In this document: in pieces, positions 11,334-21,961 of the stretch | How positions within the stretch are numbered: position 1 is the first letter of the stretch | How the letters are laid out: the number at the start of each line of letters is the position of its first letter | Source of the DNA: Bigelowiella natans CCMP2755 | Taxonomy: Eukaryota; Cercozoa; Chlorarachniophyceae | Assembly: GCA_000320545.1 (NCBI GenBank) | Contig: ADNK01002596.1 | Span: forward strand, 27,501-60,000 | DNA: 32,500 nt | Reading direction: 5' to 3' | Translations under genes and position numbers: made by a program | The notes under the pieces: model-generated | Seen by the model: only the letters and a program-made list of their open reading frames with translations | Databases searched by the model: none | What the model was told of the DNA's origin: nothing

Positions 11334-11688
11334 GTTGCGTTCCTTCTTGGTTAGAGATCTTACGTGCGAAGTAGCTTTGTGATTATGTGAGGACACGTTC
11401 GATTTAACATTGAAATTCACTGATCATTTGATAAATACCTGAGAACTATGTTTGGTTCTCATACTTTACTGAAGTGTGATTACGATACATGTATGTATAC
11501 ATCGTACAATCATTGATATGGGATTAACGACATTAATTATGGGGTATGGGTTAATTTTGTGAAATGTGCTGATACTGAGTGAGGGATATAGGATACAGGC
11601 ATAGACTCTCTCCCCCTGTCCCTGTCTCTCTCATATGATATGTGTGCTACTTGTGTGATGTACACACACACACACGCATGCATGCACA
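11334..11688. other. eL27 3' flank, no gene seen
   Basis: Probable 3' UTR and downstream spacer. It contains a short (AC)n run near 11662-11675 and GCATGCATGC next to the left end of the inverted-repeat element. No convincing AATAAA signal is seen; ATAAATACC near 11432 is the nearest. Confidence 0.4.
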
Positions 11689-11793
11689 TTGGGAACCACT
11701 CCATTCATTTATTTTTTGTTCACTCGAATTCACTTCGCTTCAATGTTCGCTTCAATGTTCGCTTCACTCTTCATTTGCGATTGGTGAGGAGGT
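11689..11793 (+). repeat. Left terminal inverted repeat
   Basis: Inverted partner of 12529-12651; starts TTGGGAACCACT and ends ATTGGTGAGGAGGT. It includes two adjacent copies of TTCGCTTCAATG and a third partial copy. Confidence 0.7.
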
Positions 11794-12528
11794 CTAGAGG
11801 TGGCTCTAGGTGAGACTTGTCTGCATCTGCGAAAAGCACAGCGAACACGTCGCAATGTTACTTTTCATTGCATGACGCTGGCGCGCTTGGCGTCGATGCA
11901 TGGCATGGTCAACCAAAGCACAGCGCGTGCGTGCGCCGTCATGAGATCTAGCTAGCCAGAGATGATTGCCCGTGTCGACATGCCGCTGCGAATGGCTAGC
12001 GCGCGAAATTTTATAATTTCTCCGACCTGTCTAGCTGTGAGCGTGCAATGATCGACGAGCATGCTGGCACGTGCTAGCGTGCGTCGCATCGCTAGGTCGC
12101 ATCGACACTGTGCGCGTGCATGATGACGACACGGACGTGAATGATGTTGACGATCACTCTGCGTTGCCACCGTGACAATTCATGCTCTCACGGCCACACG
12201 CACTGACTGCGAGATCACTGGCTACGCTAGCTGGAGTGACCAGTGCTCTGGCTAGCTGGTGCTCCATTGCGTGGCACATGCACTGCTCTCGTTTGTCAAA
12301 ATCGACAGCTCACGTGCGATGCTCTCGCCAAAAACGAGCAATGAACAAAATGATGCCAAGATGCAATGCAAACCGAAAAGGTGAAATGAGGATCGTGCAC
12401 TTCAGAACAACATGAACGCACAACGCACGGGTTGGCAAGTGAAGCAGTGCATGAACAAGAGGAGCGATTCCAACGACGTGCTAGCACGGTGGCAGCTGAA
12501 AGCCAGGATGGCTAGAAACCTCAGAACC

Positions 12529-12651
12529 ACCTCCTCACCAATGACAAATGATGAGCGAACAAGTGAAGTGTGACATTGAAGCGAAATGATTTCAAGCGAA
12601 TGATCGATCGAGTGAACGAAGAACGAATGAATCGAGTGAAGTGGTTCCCAA
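12529..12651 (-). repeat. Right terminal inverted repeat
   Basis: Reverse complement aligns with 11689-11793 with several small gaps; the best blocks are GGGAACCACT, GTTCACTCGA, TTTCGCTTCAATGT and ATTGGTGAGGAGGT. It is about 18 bp longer than the left arm. Confidence 0.7.
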
Positions 12652-12696
12652 AGGTGAAGCTGAGAGGAAAGGAGGAAAAAGAAGCAAAAAAGAAAG

Positions 12697-12741
12697 AAAA
12701 AAGAAAGAAAGTGACTTTGTTGAACGACTGCACCTCCAAAG
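12697..12741 (+). repeat. Direct-repeat block, copy 1
   Basis: A GAAA-rich run, ACTTTG, then AACGACTGCACCTCCAAAG (12723-12741). The same order recurs at 13362-13417 with AACGACTGCATCTCCAAAG. It lies just outside the inverted-repeat element and beside the retrotransposon remnant, so it is probably part of one repeat family that has been split or duplicated. Confidence 0.6.
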
Positions 12742-12856
12742 TGTTTTTTTTTTTTTTTTCAATGAAAACTGCATTTCCAAAACATGACAAGATGTTTGCA
12801 AAGCACGAAATGCAATGCCTCGAGCTAAATCTAGCGAGCTAGCGAGGGCTGATCTG

Positions 12857-12892
12857 GAGCATGACATGATCACTGAGCATGACGTGATCACT
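12857..12892 (+). repeat. 18-bp tandem repeat, two copies
   Basis: GAGCATGACATGATCACT followed directly by GAGCATGACGTGATCACT, one mismatch. It lies in the repeat island between the inverted-repeat element and the retrotransposon remnant. Confidence 0.85.
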
Positions 12893-13010
12893 GTGCTGCA
12901 ATGTGCACCATGAGCACATGGCAACTCATTCATGATGAAAGGGTAGTTCCAGCCTGGACCTGCAGCGACTCCTTTCCCTTTCCACCTTCAACAGGAAGCA
13001 CTTGACAGGA

Positions 13011-13360
13011 TCACACAGCTCTGTCAATTCTTGCGTCTTCCAACTTGGATCCTGAAGGCATCCCAAGCAAAACTTTCACCTTGTGCCTGTCATTGCCATC
13101 TTCAAAGGCCATCCTGTTCTGCGGGTTGGATGAACCTTGGGCGATCCCAACTTTGCGCATCATGACATCTCGGTGCACAGCAGTGTGGCGACAGTGTGGA
13201 AGAAGGTGATGAAGATCTTCAACGGCGCCGGAACAGCACAAGCAACAACATGCATCCACAGTGGGTAGGCAGTGAATTCTAGCAATGTGGGAAGCAGTGC
13301 CGTGCACTCCAGTCCTTGCCTTGAACTTGAGTAGAGTGCCAGCGTTGTCCTGCCATGGTG
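13011..13360 (-). mobile_element. Non-LTR retrotransposon 3' remnant (reverse transcriptase C-terminal zinc knuckle)
   Basis: The minus strand reads LLKFKARTGVHGTASHIARI, then a Cys-rich knuckle ACCCLCCSGAVEDLHHLLPH followed by CRHTAVHR. LINE-type polymerases end their reverse transcriptase region with the pattern RTG....H..RI, C-x2-C, E..H.L..C......R, which fits here as Cys-Cys-His-Cys. The frame stays open to about 13011 and contains no reverse transcriptase core. The upstream sequence (beyond 13360) is not recognisable as the element, so this is a 5'-truncated or decayed copy. It lies antisense to the neighbouring eL27 and membrane-protein genes. Confidence 0.6.
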
Positions 13361-13361
13361 T

Positions 13362-13417
13362 TGAAAGAAAGAAAGAAACTTTGCTTAGATCTAGATCTAA
13401 CGACTGCATCTCCAAAG
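13362..13417 (+). repeat. Direct-repeat block, copy 2
   Basis: GAAAGAAAGAAACTTTG then AACGACTGCATCTCCAAAG (13399-13417), matching 12697-12741. It abuts the 5' side of the retrotransposon remnant as read on the minus strand. Confidence 0.6.
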
Positions 13418-13919
13418 GAAATGGAAACGAAGGAAACGAAATGAGGGTGTTGGGGAGGCATAATTGGGACAAAATTAGCTTCATTTGTCGCATGAGACAT
13501 AATGATGTGGCGAATATTTTCCAACCTATTTGCATTACCGGTATGTTGATAATTTTCGTAATAGCTCCTTGTCTCAAAAGGTGCGACAATATGTTTGGCT
13601 ACGTTTCTCATCATTGAGAAGGCACGAGAGTAGGCTTTTCGACAGGAGAAAAGGAACCTATCAAACTAGACGGTCGTTCTTTTTATTACGACATTAAATA
13701 TTAGACACATGATTTATTTAATTCAGGTAGTTCTTACAACACATCAGGTATTTTGCAATCCCTAAGTCTGAAACGAAGCAAGTGGGAGTGGTAGGTCCTC
13801 CCCCCCTCATCATGCTTCTTCCTACTGAAAATGTCTGTAACATTCATCAGGATTGAAGAGAGCGAACATCCTCGATCTGCTCTCTCCCTCCCCCTTCTCA
13901 TCAAGACTTTGGTCTCAGG

Positions 13920-15561
13920 ATGAAGGGCGTGTTGATTTTTGCACTTCTTCTCGTTGCTCCATACATCGATGCCAACGTCCACACAGAGTCACGAGAACCG
14001 AGCTATGAGGATATTGGAAATGAAACCAATAGCACACAAAAGTATAGGACGTCAGTGAATAAGAAAGGCGACGATAAGAAAGATATGAGGAGATCACACT
14101 TAGATAGTGGAAGCTCCAGTAGAGAACCAGTCCCGAGTAGAAGCGATTTAGGGTATGGAACACCTAAATAGCCAAATTGCCTCCTTATTTTTAACCTAAA
14201 GTGCTATCTCTATAGAATCATCAAGTTTTCTACCTCCTCAGCATTCTCTCTCTCTCTCTGAGTGTGCTCGCTTGTTTCTCTTCTCAGAAAAAAAGTCTCC
14301 TCAAGCCGGAAAACTGCATCTCCCTCATTTCCTTCATCTCCATCATCATCGTCTTCATCATCCTTTCCAAAGAATTCTCCACCAATATCTGCGTCCGAAC
14401 CCCCGAGAGGGACTTGTAAAAGTGAGAAATACTGAAAATGTTAAAATATCTTAGTCTAACAACGTAAAAAATAGATTGTTAAGGTATCTCGCTTTAGTTT
14501 TTCATTGGTCATATTTTGTCGCAAGATTTGTACAGTTACATACGTAAATATTCGAACCATTGCTCCAATCTACCTCAACAGAAGATATATTTATTTATCA
14601 ACGTTTAATGGACGTAGGTTACGAATGCGTTGTGATGATTACATTTGTGTTTAGTGCTCGATATCACACCGTCGGTGACAACATGTGGAGTCATTGCCGG
14701 AGCTTTAGTCTTTTTTGGTCTTCTCACTACATTCTGGGTGAGAATGATCTCTCGTCACATCCACTCATGCTGTTAAGTTTTCGCAATTAAGTGGGACTGA
14801 CACAAAGTTTCTACTAATTGTCAGGACACTAGATCTCCAGTAACTCTCGGGTTTTGGGTCGGCTTTGTTCTTGCCAATATCCTAATGCTCGTTGTTTCGA
14901 GGGAGGTCATCCATAATCATCATCATCGTCATCATAATCATCATCACCATTTCGTGATAATGAGAACAATTTAATAATCACAATTATTAGGTGTTCCAAA
15001 TCAAAGATGACGACTTAATACTTCTATTTGGGATAATAGGTTATTATTTCAAAAGCAGCAGCAGCAGCGGCGGCGGCAGCAGTTAATGCATAGCATGTTG
15101 CAAGCTCTTGACAGTTGTTCACTACATCAAACTTGACACCCTCAGTTGTTATTTGCGAGATGCGGAATGAACCAATCATAAAGGGTCTTAACAATGATAT
15201 TATCTGATGACATTTTTTTATCATCCTATCAGCTGGTATGATAGTTGGAATAGCGTCAACACGGGTGCTATGGATTGCACATAGTCTTTCAGCAGTTACG
15301 GTATTACATAGAGCAAGATTATGATGATAATTATTCTCTTCTTCTATCTTCCTAGATAAATCCTCCTCCCTCCTCCTCCCCCTCCTCTTCCTCCTTCCAT
15401 ATGCAACCACCACCACCACCACCACCACCACCACCACCACTACCAACCACAACAGGTGACAGGACTTCTGGTCTACTGTGGCATTACCTTCGGGCCCTTT
15501 TTTGCAAAAAAGGTAGTATTGTGCTGGATTAGTAAATGAAGTTACATTATTATGATGACTC

Positions 15562-15603
<42 letters not shown>

Positions 15604-16419
15604 AGAGAATTAGAGGAGTTAATACGATATAATATAATATTATATTTCTGTGTTGCATTATGCGTAAATATTAAAAGAAACATGAAAGTACTAAGTGTTC
15701 TTCTGATGTATGATCGTTTGACAGTTTGGAAATCACTGGTGGTTATGGGCAGCTGCGTTTGTGCTGGTGAGTGAGGAATCATCGTGCCATGCTTCTTTAA
15801 CACTGTTTTTCCGCTATTTGCTTTGGGTCAGACCATCATGATTCTTTTTGGTTGATTGGTGTTATCGCTTATATAATAGGCACTACCTGTTATCATCTAT
15901 GGATGGGCTTTGTATCGGTTGGAATGAGAAAATCATAAAGAGATTATGATCATGATGATGATGATATTGTTTTCGGTTTATCTACAAAAATTAGAAACAT
16001 AAATTCAACGGCATTCTTTCGTAAATATAATGCTTCCCAATGCGAATACACTATCCACTGGAGGAATAAAATAAAACAAAATTGAAAAGATACGACGACT
16101 TGTTTTTTGAGTTGTATTTAATTTCACGCAAATTCTGACGAATATGTATGTATTTATGTGTGTCGGTGCTACCCCTTCCTGTTAATCAAGTGTAATGGCC
16201 TTCGTGGCAAAGACTGCATTTGGTACCACTACTACTACTTCTACTAGTACTACTACGATCTGCTTTGTCTTAGTGTGGTATGAACCATGTTCTGATGCTC
16301 ACGTGCATACCACAAATACAGGAGCTTTGCTGGTGACAATTGGCATGGAATACTTCGTGCTCTCTTACTCTACAATGGTGATAGATTGATACTTGATCTA
16401 CCTACCTTTTGGATGATTG

Positions 16420-16455
<36 letters not shown>

Positions 16456-17366
16456 CGCTTATAGAATATCGAGCAGAGGGTTCCTCTCCACGCTCTCTTC
16501 TTGGAACAATCGATGTAGTAATGGTGATAAATTTATTAGTTAAATCGAAGCTTTTCGCTGCTACGTCTTCTTGATGGCTCTCACCCAGGTCTTGTTGTTA
16601 TTCTTATTAGTACTAATAGTCACTATTTTGAAAATCTTCACTGATATCTTATGCTGTTCTTCTTGTTTTTGTTGTTGCTGTTGTTGTTGTTTTAGACGAA
16701 TGCCATGGATCTACGTGCATATTAACGCTGTGCTTTTGGCTGGTCATTGATAACAACACTTAACTGTGATCTTTCATCATATTGATTATGTTTAGCATCT
16801 ACTACTCGTGTGGTTCTGTTTTATTCTATCTCATTTAATAACCGTTCCTACCGTTACTAGGTTTTGACGTTGATTGGATCATTCGTTCACAACGTATGTA
16901 ACAGTGTGTTGCATTCAAGAGAAGAAGAAGAAGAAGATATAGTAGTAGATATTAAAGGAGGCTACTCCTGCAGCAGCATCCATCTACGCATGAAAAAACA
17001 AGCATAGTAGAAACTCAAATACATGGATTGCTGCTGTTTTTTTTTATAATACGGGGGGAGGAGTAAGAGGAGGAGAACGCTTGAGTAGTCATTGATGTGG
17101 TAGCATCTTTCAAATTTCCAACGATGACGAGATATGTGTATATGTGTATATACATATATCCGGGTCCTTCTACCATAGTTTGGTGCTGTGTTTCTCCCCC
17201 TCCACCACCTCTTGTCCTCATGTCTCTTCTTTCACGCCTTCTTGCAGTTCGGAGTTGTTTCTGACGAAAGATCTATGGCCAATCGTATCAACGGGATGGC
17301 TGTAGGACCAAGAGGAGGAGGAAAAGGTGAGTAATTACTCGTACCTTCAAGTGCAGCGGTGTATAC

Positions 17367-17402
<36 letters not shown>

Positions 17403-18347
17403 CTTCAATAGTACTGGACACCATGAGCACCAAATAGGAAAGATGAATCAGCAGCACATGTCGTCGTCAGTGTGTCACTGACTCAGTCGCCAACATGATA
17501 ACAACAGCATGCATGATGATGATTATCACCATGATACATCAGCATTACCATCATTATCATCATCGTACAGAGCGTGTATAATAGTATACACGGTTGTTTG
17601 ATGTTCATTCACAGATATGCCACTACTACAATACTAGTAGCGTAGAATGCCAGCAGTCGCCGCTTAACGTTGGTGGTTCTCTTTTCCACCACCTCCTGAT
17701 ATTACTGAGCTATTGTTATAGTTATATGACTACTGTCGTCGTGATGTACTATGTAGATGTTGAGGCTCAGAGCGATAGGAAGCGTAGTAACCTAAATGGC
17801 AATGGGAATCATCCTCATCCTCATCATGGATCTAGAGGGGGAGGAGGAACACCAGGAGGGGCAGGACGAGCGCCGAGACCGTAATAATAACAATGATTTA
17901 AGTGATATTTAGCACAAATGATTATCATGATCATGATGATGCTTAGGAGGGAGGGAGGGGAGTGTGAGATAGATCTTCCTGGGCTGTTTATCACCTCCTT
18001 CTTCGTCTCAGAATGCAAACAACTCATGATTTCTTTTTTCCTCTCTCTTTAGGGGCGAAAGGGTACCGCTGAACTACACAGTGAATCCGTAATAATAAGA
18101 TTAACACGATGATACTAAACATCATGAATCCGTAATGACAAGATTAACACGATGATACTAAACATCATTGAGATCAAAAAGGGGACAAAATAGGGGGTAT
18201 ATTGACAGGTTCGTTCTTTGATGACAATTCTTCTCTTTATTCAGGGGATATGATTCTTTGGATGATGAAGGACGCGTCTATGGGGCTGGTCCCGTAAGAG
18301 GAGAGGATCTTTTCCCAGTTGGCCATAATGGCGAAGCAGATTATTAA
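13920..18347 (+). CDS. Signal-peptide multi-pass membrane protein, TMEM198/DUF4203-like
   Basis: Exons: 13920-14152, 14288-14415, 14655-14737, 14825-14905, 14991-15039, 15233-15300, 15456-15512, 15725-15766, 15880-15917, 16191-16222, 16322-16377, 16861-16893, 17248-17326, 17757-17880, 18053-18088 (optional), 18245-18347. All are GT-AG and phase-consistent. The start MKGVLIFALLLVAPYIDA is a signal peptide, followed by a hydrophilic Ser/Pro-rich stretch. About seven membrane segments then follow, including VTTCGVIAGALVFFGLL, VTLGFWVGFVLANILMLVV, LILLFGIIAGMIVGIA, WLWAAAFVLALPVIIYGWA and TAFGALLVTIGMEYFVL. The last resembles the DUF4203 pattern of a final helix ending in G..YF, and the overall layout (lumenal N-terminus, 7 helices, disordered Gly/His-rich tail) fits TMEM198-type proteins. 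The tail ends GRVYGAGPVRGEDLFPVG. The family call is from pattern memory only. The stretch 16378-16860 may hold one more small exon. Confidence 0.65.
15406..15440. repeat. (ACC)n microsatellite
   Basis: About eleven ACC units, forming part of the pyrimidine/C-rich tract shortly before the acceptor of exon 15456-15512. Confidence 0.95.
18082..18167 (+). repeat. 43-bp tandem duplication spanning a splice donor
   Basis: Two adjacent 43-bp copies (18082-18124 and 18125-18167) beginning TGAATCCGTAAT and ending ACTAAACATCA, with two mismatches. The first copy contains the donor of optional exon 18053-18088 (AATCC then GTAATA); the second repeats the same donor as GTAATG. Confidence 0.9.
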
Positions 18348-19587
18348 GCGATGAAAAGATGCTATACAATAACCAGCAAAATTTTATTCACATACAAATT
18401 TATACATTAAGTGTTGATGAATCATCATTGTACCAAAGCTTCTTTGTTGAGGTGTAGATGTTATGTTATACTTTAAGAAAGATGGGACTCCCTCCCCTTA
18501 TTTTTGCACCCATGCAACGTTTGGTGTATTGGCAGATGATGTGTCTAAGCTGCTATCGATGCCTTGATAAATGCCTGATCCTGCTGCAAATTAACATCTA
18601 GAACATGCAATGATGCAATGTGTGCACTTCTAGACTTTATAACTTACTGCCAGCACGTAGCACATTCGTGCAGTCGCTTGTCGCAGGCTGATGTGCGCAT
18701 TGTACGTCTCTATGTACTACGAATGTGTAGATGCTGTGCTCTCATACTGATCTGTAGTTCTTGCACATGCTAGCACCTGCAATACCATTGCAAGCTAGCG
18801 AGCTAATTAGCTAACAATAGGTGTATAGCTAGAGCTTTACGATGAAACGTCATTTGTATTGCTGCTCGGCTTCTTGTCGCTGCAAAATAGTTTGCATGCT
18901 AGACTAAAATGCCACGATCATTGCTAAAATAAAGGTTGTGGAATGTTTGAAGTTTCCTGCGCTACACAATGCACTTAAAGTGCATTGTACATCGTCACAG
19001 GTCAACACACATGAGACGGATGTAATGATTAAGTAAAATTTGTTCTATAGTCATTGTAATGTAGCTATGCAAAGGCACGGCTACAGCCTAGACAGCGCTT
19101 AAGTTGTACTTGTCTGTTTCAGCTACTACTATACGATGTTAAGCATGCATGTGAATGCAAGAGGTCGCATGCTAGCATGTGTCGAGTTGTGCGCGCAGCA
19201 GAGCTCGTTGCTATTTCTTCCTTTGTACATGTATGTATGTATATATATACACATGCATAGACTCCACTACGTCTAAGCAGATATACGTTAATCTAGACAT
19301 GTAATATTTTGTGATTTACACTTGAACATAGCTAGATAGTGTTCGAGCTTAATAAAGGCTATCTTTAAAATTCTGCTATGTTGACAGCTATAGATAATAA
19401 TAAAGAACAAAAAACTTGAAAATCTTTTGCGTCTAAGAAATTATACACGCCCTGTATTGATAATATTGCAGCATCATGACTATGCAGAGAGGAATTCCCA
19501 TTCTCTTTGGTATCATCTTCAGCCTCTGTTTTTACATAATTATTTGCTGCTGCTCCTTTCTTCATCGTATCGCTGCGGATTTGGGAC
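18348..19587. other. Convergent intergenic region
   Basis: About 1.2 kb between the 3' ends of the membrane-protein gene (plus) and the pseudokinase gene (minus). It is nearly free of microsatellites and contains GCTAGC/GCATGC-type words like the interior of the inverted-repeat element, so part of it may be a decayed repeat. A 23-nt near-perfect palindrome lies at 18966-18988. An open minus frame at 19365-19565 (Lys/Glu-rich, then hydrophobic) may be 3' UTR of the pseudokinase. No gene is supported. Confidence 0.5.
18966..18988. repeat. 23-nt palindrome
   Basis: ACAATGCACTT, one A, then AAGTGCATTGT: perfect 11-bp arms with a single-base centre. It could be a dyad binding site or a repeat end; there is no T-run after it that would suggest a bacterial-type terminator. 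Confidence 0.85.
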
Positions 19588-20826
19588 TTAAGGAGGATTC
19601 ATGTGTAGATCCCTACTTTGTGGCATGAGGTCGTACGTACTCTTTGGTTTCTCCAGTTGCTGTTTAGTAGGCATAAGGTCATAACTACTGCTTGTCGTTC
19701 CCAATAATAATGCCCTGTCGTCTTGCAATTTATGCTCATTGTTGTCCTCAGAAGTAGTAGCAATTTTATCAGAGATGCTAGCTTTCTGGTTGGCGATGCT
19801 TGCACTTTCGAGCACAGCAGCAGTAGCAGCAGCAGGATGAGGCATTTGGTCATAAAAACTGCTGTAATTATCGTCAAACCCACCACTAATGTGCTTCTTT
19901 GTTGACTGAGTTTGAATGTCACCATTAGCAGCAGCAGCAGCAGCAGAGGTAGTAGTAGTTGTTATATCACTACCGCCTGGTATCTCAATATTGTTGACCA
20001 GACGAATAATTTCCTCGATGCTAGGTCGCTTGCTGCTGTCCTCTTGGAGGCATCTTTCCATACACGCTTTAAATGATGATGGTAGTTGTAATGATTGTAA
20101 TGAGCTACTGCTGCGGTCGTTATTTCCACATTTATATTCGTCGCCTTCATCAAAGCCAAAGACTTGTAAATAGCGCCAAAGAACGCCGAGGGAGAATATG
20201 TCACCCTTTAATGGGTTATAGTCGTCGTTGTTATCAATTCTGTCAAGACCTTGCAGGTCCAGCAATTCAGGAGCATTCCACGTATCGTTCAGGTAGTGCA
20301 AGCACTCGAATCTAAGACAACAAGATTATATGCTAATTGTTTATCAACTGTTTAATATAAAACAAAGTGCACATATTAAGTCATACTGTTTGTGCAGAAA
20401 AAGTTCCACCACCTATTGTTTAACTACTACTACAACTACTACTACTACTACTACTACTAATATCTATTTGTTGATGTAACAGTTATTATTATTCCAAATT
20501 AGAGCAGTACAGCCATAACATTTGTACTATCAACATGCTAGTAGGGGGAAATCTGTCAGAAACGATCTTTTGATTTGATTCTCCGTTGCTGCTAGTTATT
20601 TCATCGGTTATGCTCGTTCTTACTAGTTGTCTTTGCGCAAGCAAATTCACTCATGTTTTCGCATGCATGGTTGATATCTCTATGATAGATATGAGGGCTA
20701 GTACCGGAGGCGCTTTGATTCACCAACACGAAATGCAGAGCCAAAACTGGAGATTTTGGGAACCGCGTGCTTTGTAACATCTACAACAGGGCGTTTGCTG
20801 ATGCTGTTGCTGCTGTTGTTGGAATG

Positions 20827-20862
<36 letters not shown>

Positions 20863-21723
20863 CGACGACGACGACGAAAACATAAGTATACTCTGTGGGT
20901 TGATGTTGTGATGCACGATGCGGTGAGCGTGGAGATGAGCAATTCCTTTGCATATTCCACGGAAGACACGAAGGGCGAACCGTCTATACTCCTCGTAGTT
21001 GTTGTTGTTGTTGTCGTCGTGATCAGTGTCATCATGAGCTCTTCGCTTAATCTTTCCCCTTTGTTTCCTCTTCTGTTTTTGGATGTGTGCCCTATACTTA
21101 CTCTTCTTGAGCGCTATGTTTGAGTAGTAGTAGCAAAGGAAGTCGCACAACGCGCCGTATGGTGCAAAGGGGAGAATCAACCCTCTAACAGATTTGCTAC
21201 TGTTCTCTCTTGTGGAAAAGATTACATCTACTGGGGAGACGACACTTGGATGTTCAGGCAGCTGCAGCATCATAATTGAGACCTCTCGGTCAAATATCTT
21301 GAGGTGCTGTGGATGGTACATCTTGGCGACAAACTTGCCGATTAAGGCATTATTATTATTAGCATTATTACTACTACTATTAATCCTATGCTTGTGATTG
21401 TCGTATGCTGCATGCACAACGTAAAGATCACCGAACCATCCTCGAGCAATGCGGTTGTGTATAGTGTACATACTGCCTGATTGTCCAATGATTTTATTAC
21501 CAGAAACGAGATTGATCAACGATGAGGAAGAAATGGAGTGCAAGGCTGAAGAACGAGGAGAAGATGGTGATGAAGTAGAAGAAGCAGCCAAATGAGAAGA
21601 TGAGGATCTTAAGGAGGAGGGTGATATAGAAGCAGCTCGTGTCCTAAAACAGGTCATACAGAAGACAGGTATGATTATGATTGTGATGATAATTATGCTT
21701 CTGATGATGATGAGGAGGAGGAG

Positions 21724-21805
<82 letters not shown>

Positions 21806-21827
21806 CGTGTGTGTACGCATCAACCAT
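19588..21827 (-). CDS. Protein pseudokinase with YDxMP-repeat tail
   Basis: Two well-supported exons, 21643-20705 and 20311-19588, joined in phase 2. A tentative 11-nt first coding exon (21827-21817, ATG GTT GAT GC) joins in frame. The N-terminus is Ser-rich. The kinase fold runs from the glycine-loop region RIARGWFGDLYVV, the beta-3 lysine FVAKMY and the alpha-C glutamate DREVSIMML to the catalytic loop HRIVHHNINPQSIL. There HRD is HHN, the following Lys is Asn and the Mg-binding Asn is Ser. DFG is SFG (KISSFGSAF). The C-lobe keeps NAPELL, GDIFSLGVL and CLQEDSSKRPS. All catalytic acids are gone, so phosphotransfer is unlikely although Lys/Glu could still hold nucleotide. A poly-Ser run sits between HHN and SFG. 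The C-terminal tail carries FYDQMP, SYDLMP and TYDLMP. It lies directly downstream of an intact kinase on the same strand. Confidence 0.8.
20827..20876. repeat. Coding (GAT)n/(GAC)n tract
   Basis: About sixteen GAT/GAC units. On the minus strand they encode the poly-Ser insert (ATC/GTC frames read as TCA/TCG) between the catalytic loop and the SFG motif of the pseudokinase. Confidence 0.85.
21729..21802. repeat. Compound (AC)n(AT)n microsatellite
   Basis: About seventeen AC units followed by about twenty AT units, within the first intron of the pseudokinase gene (or the spacer between the two kinase genes). Confidence 0.95.
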
Positions 21828-21961
21828 TCATTAATTAAATGTAGCGGGTATTTCGGTACTACTACATGTATGATCAAAGCAGCAGCAGCAGCAGCATCTA
21901 AATACTACTACTACTAGTAGTAGTAGTAGTAGTACATCAATGCAACAGCTCTTTTCTTCTC

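Larger units (their letters stand above)
11689..12651. mobile_element. Non-autonomous element with long terminal inverted repeats
   Basis: About 0.96 kb bounded by imperfect inverted repeats of roughly 105 and 123 bp (11689-11793 and 12529-12651). Both arms begin TTGGGAACCACT at the outside and share GTTCACTCGA, TCGCTTCAATGT, TCATTTG and ATTGGTGAGGAGGT in order. The arms contain tandem copies of TTCGCTTCAATG (left arm, about 11736-11765). The interior is richer in GC than the surroundings, full of GCTAGC, GCATGC and CGTGC-like words, and free of microsatellites. No transposase frame is visible and I could not identify a clear target-site duplication. It fits a MITE or foldback-type DNA transposon; the superfamily is unknown. 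Confidence 0.65.

Noticed and set aside
15024-15452. Minus Val/Ala-rich frame in the membrane-protein gene
   Set aside because: It arises from (ACC)n and (GCA)n repeats and overlaps supported plus-strand exons 15233-15300.
19365-19565. Minus frame downstream of the pseudokinase stop as a further exon
   Set aside because: No donor was found before the stop at 19588; it is more likely 3' UTR.
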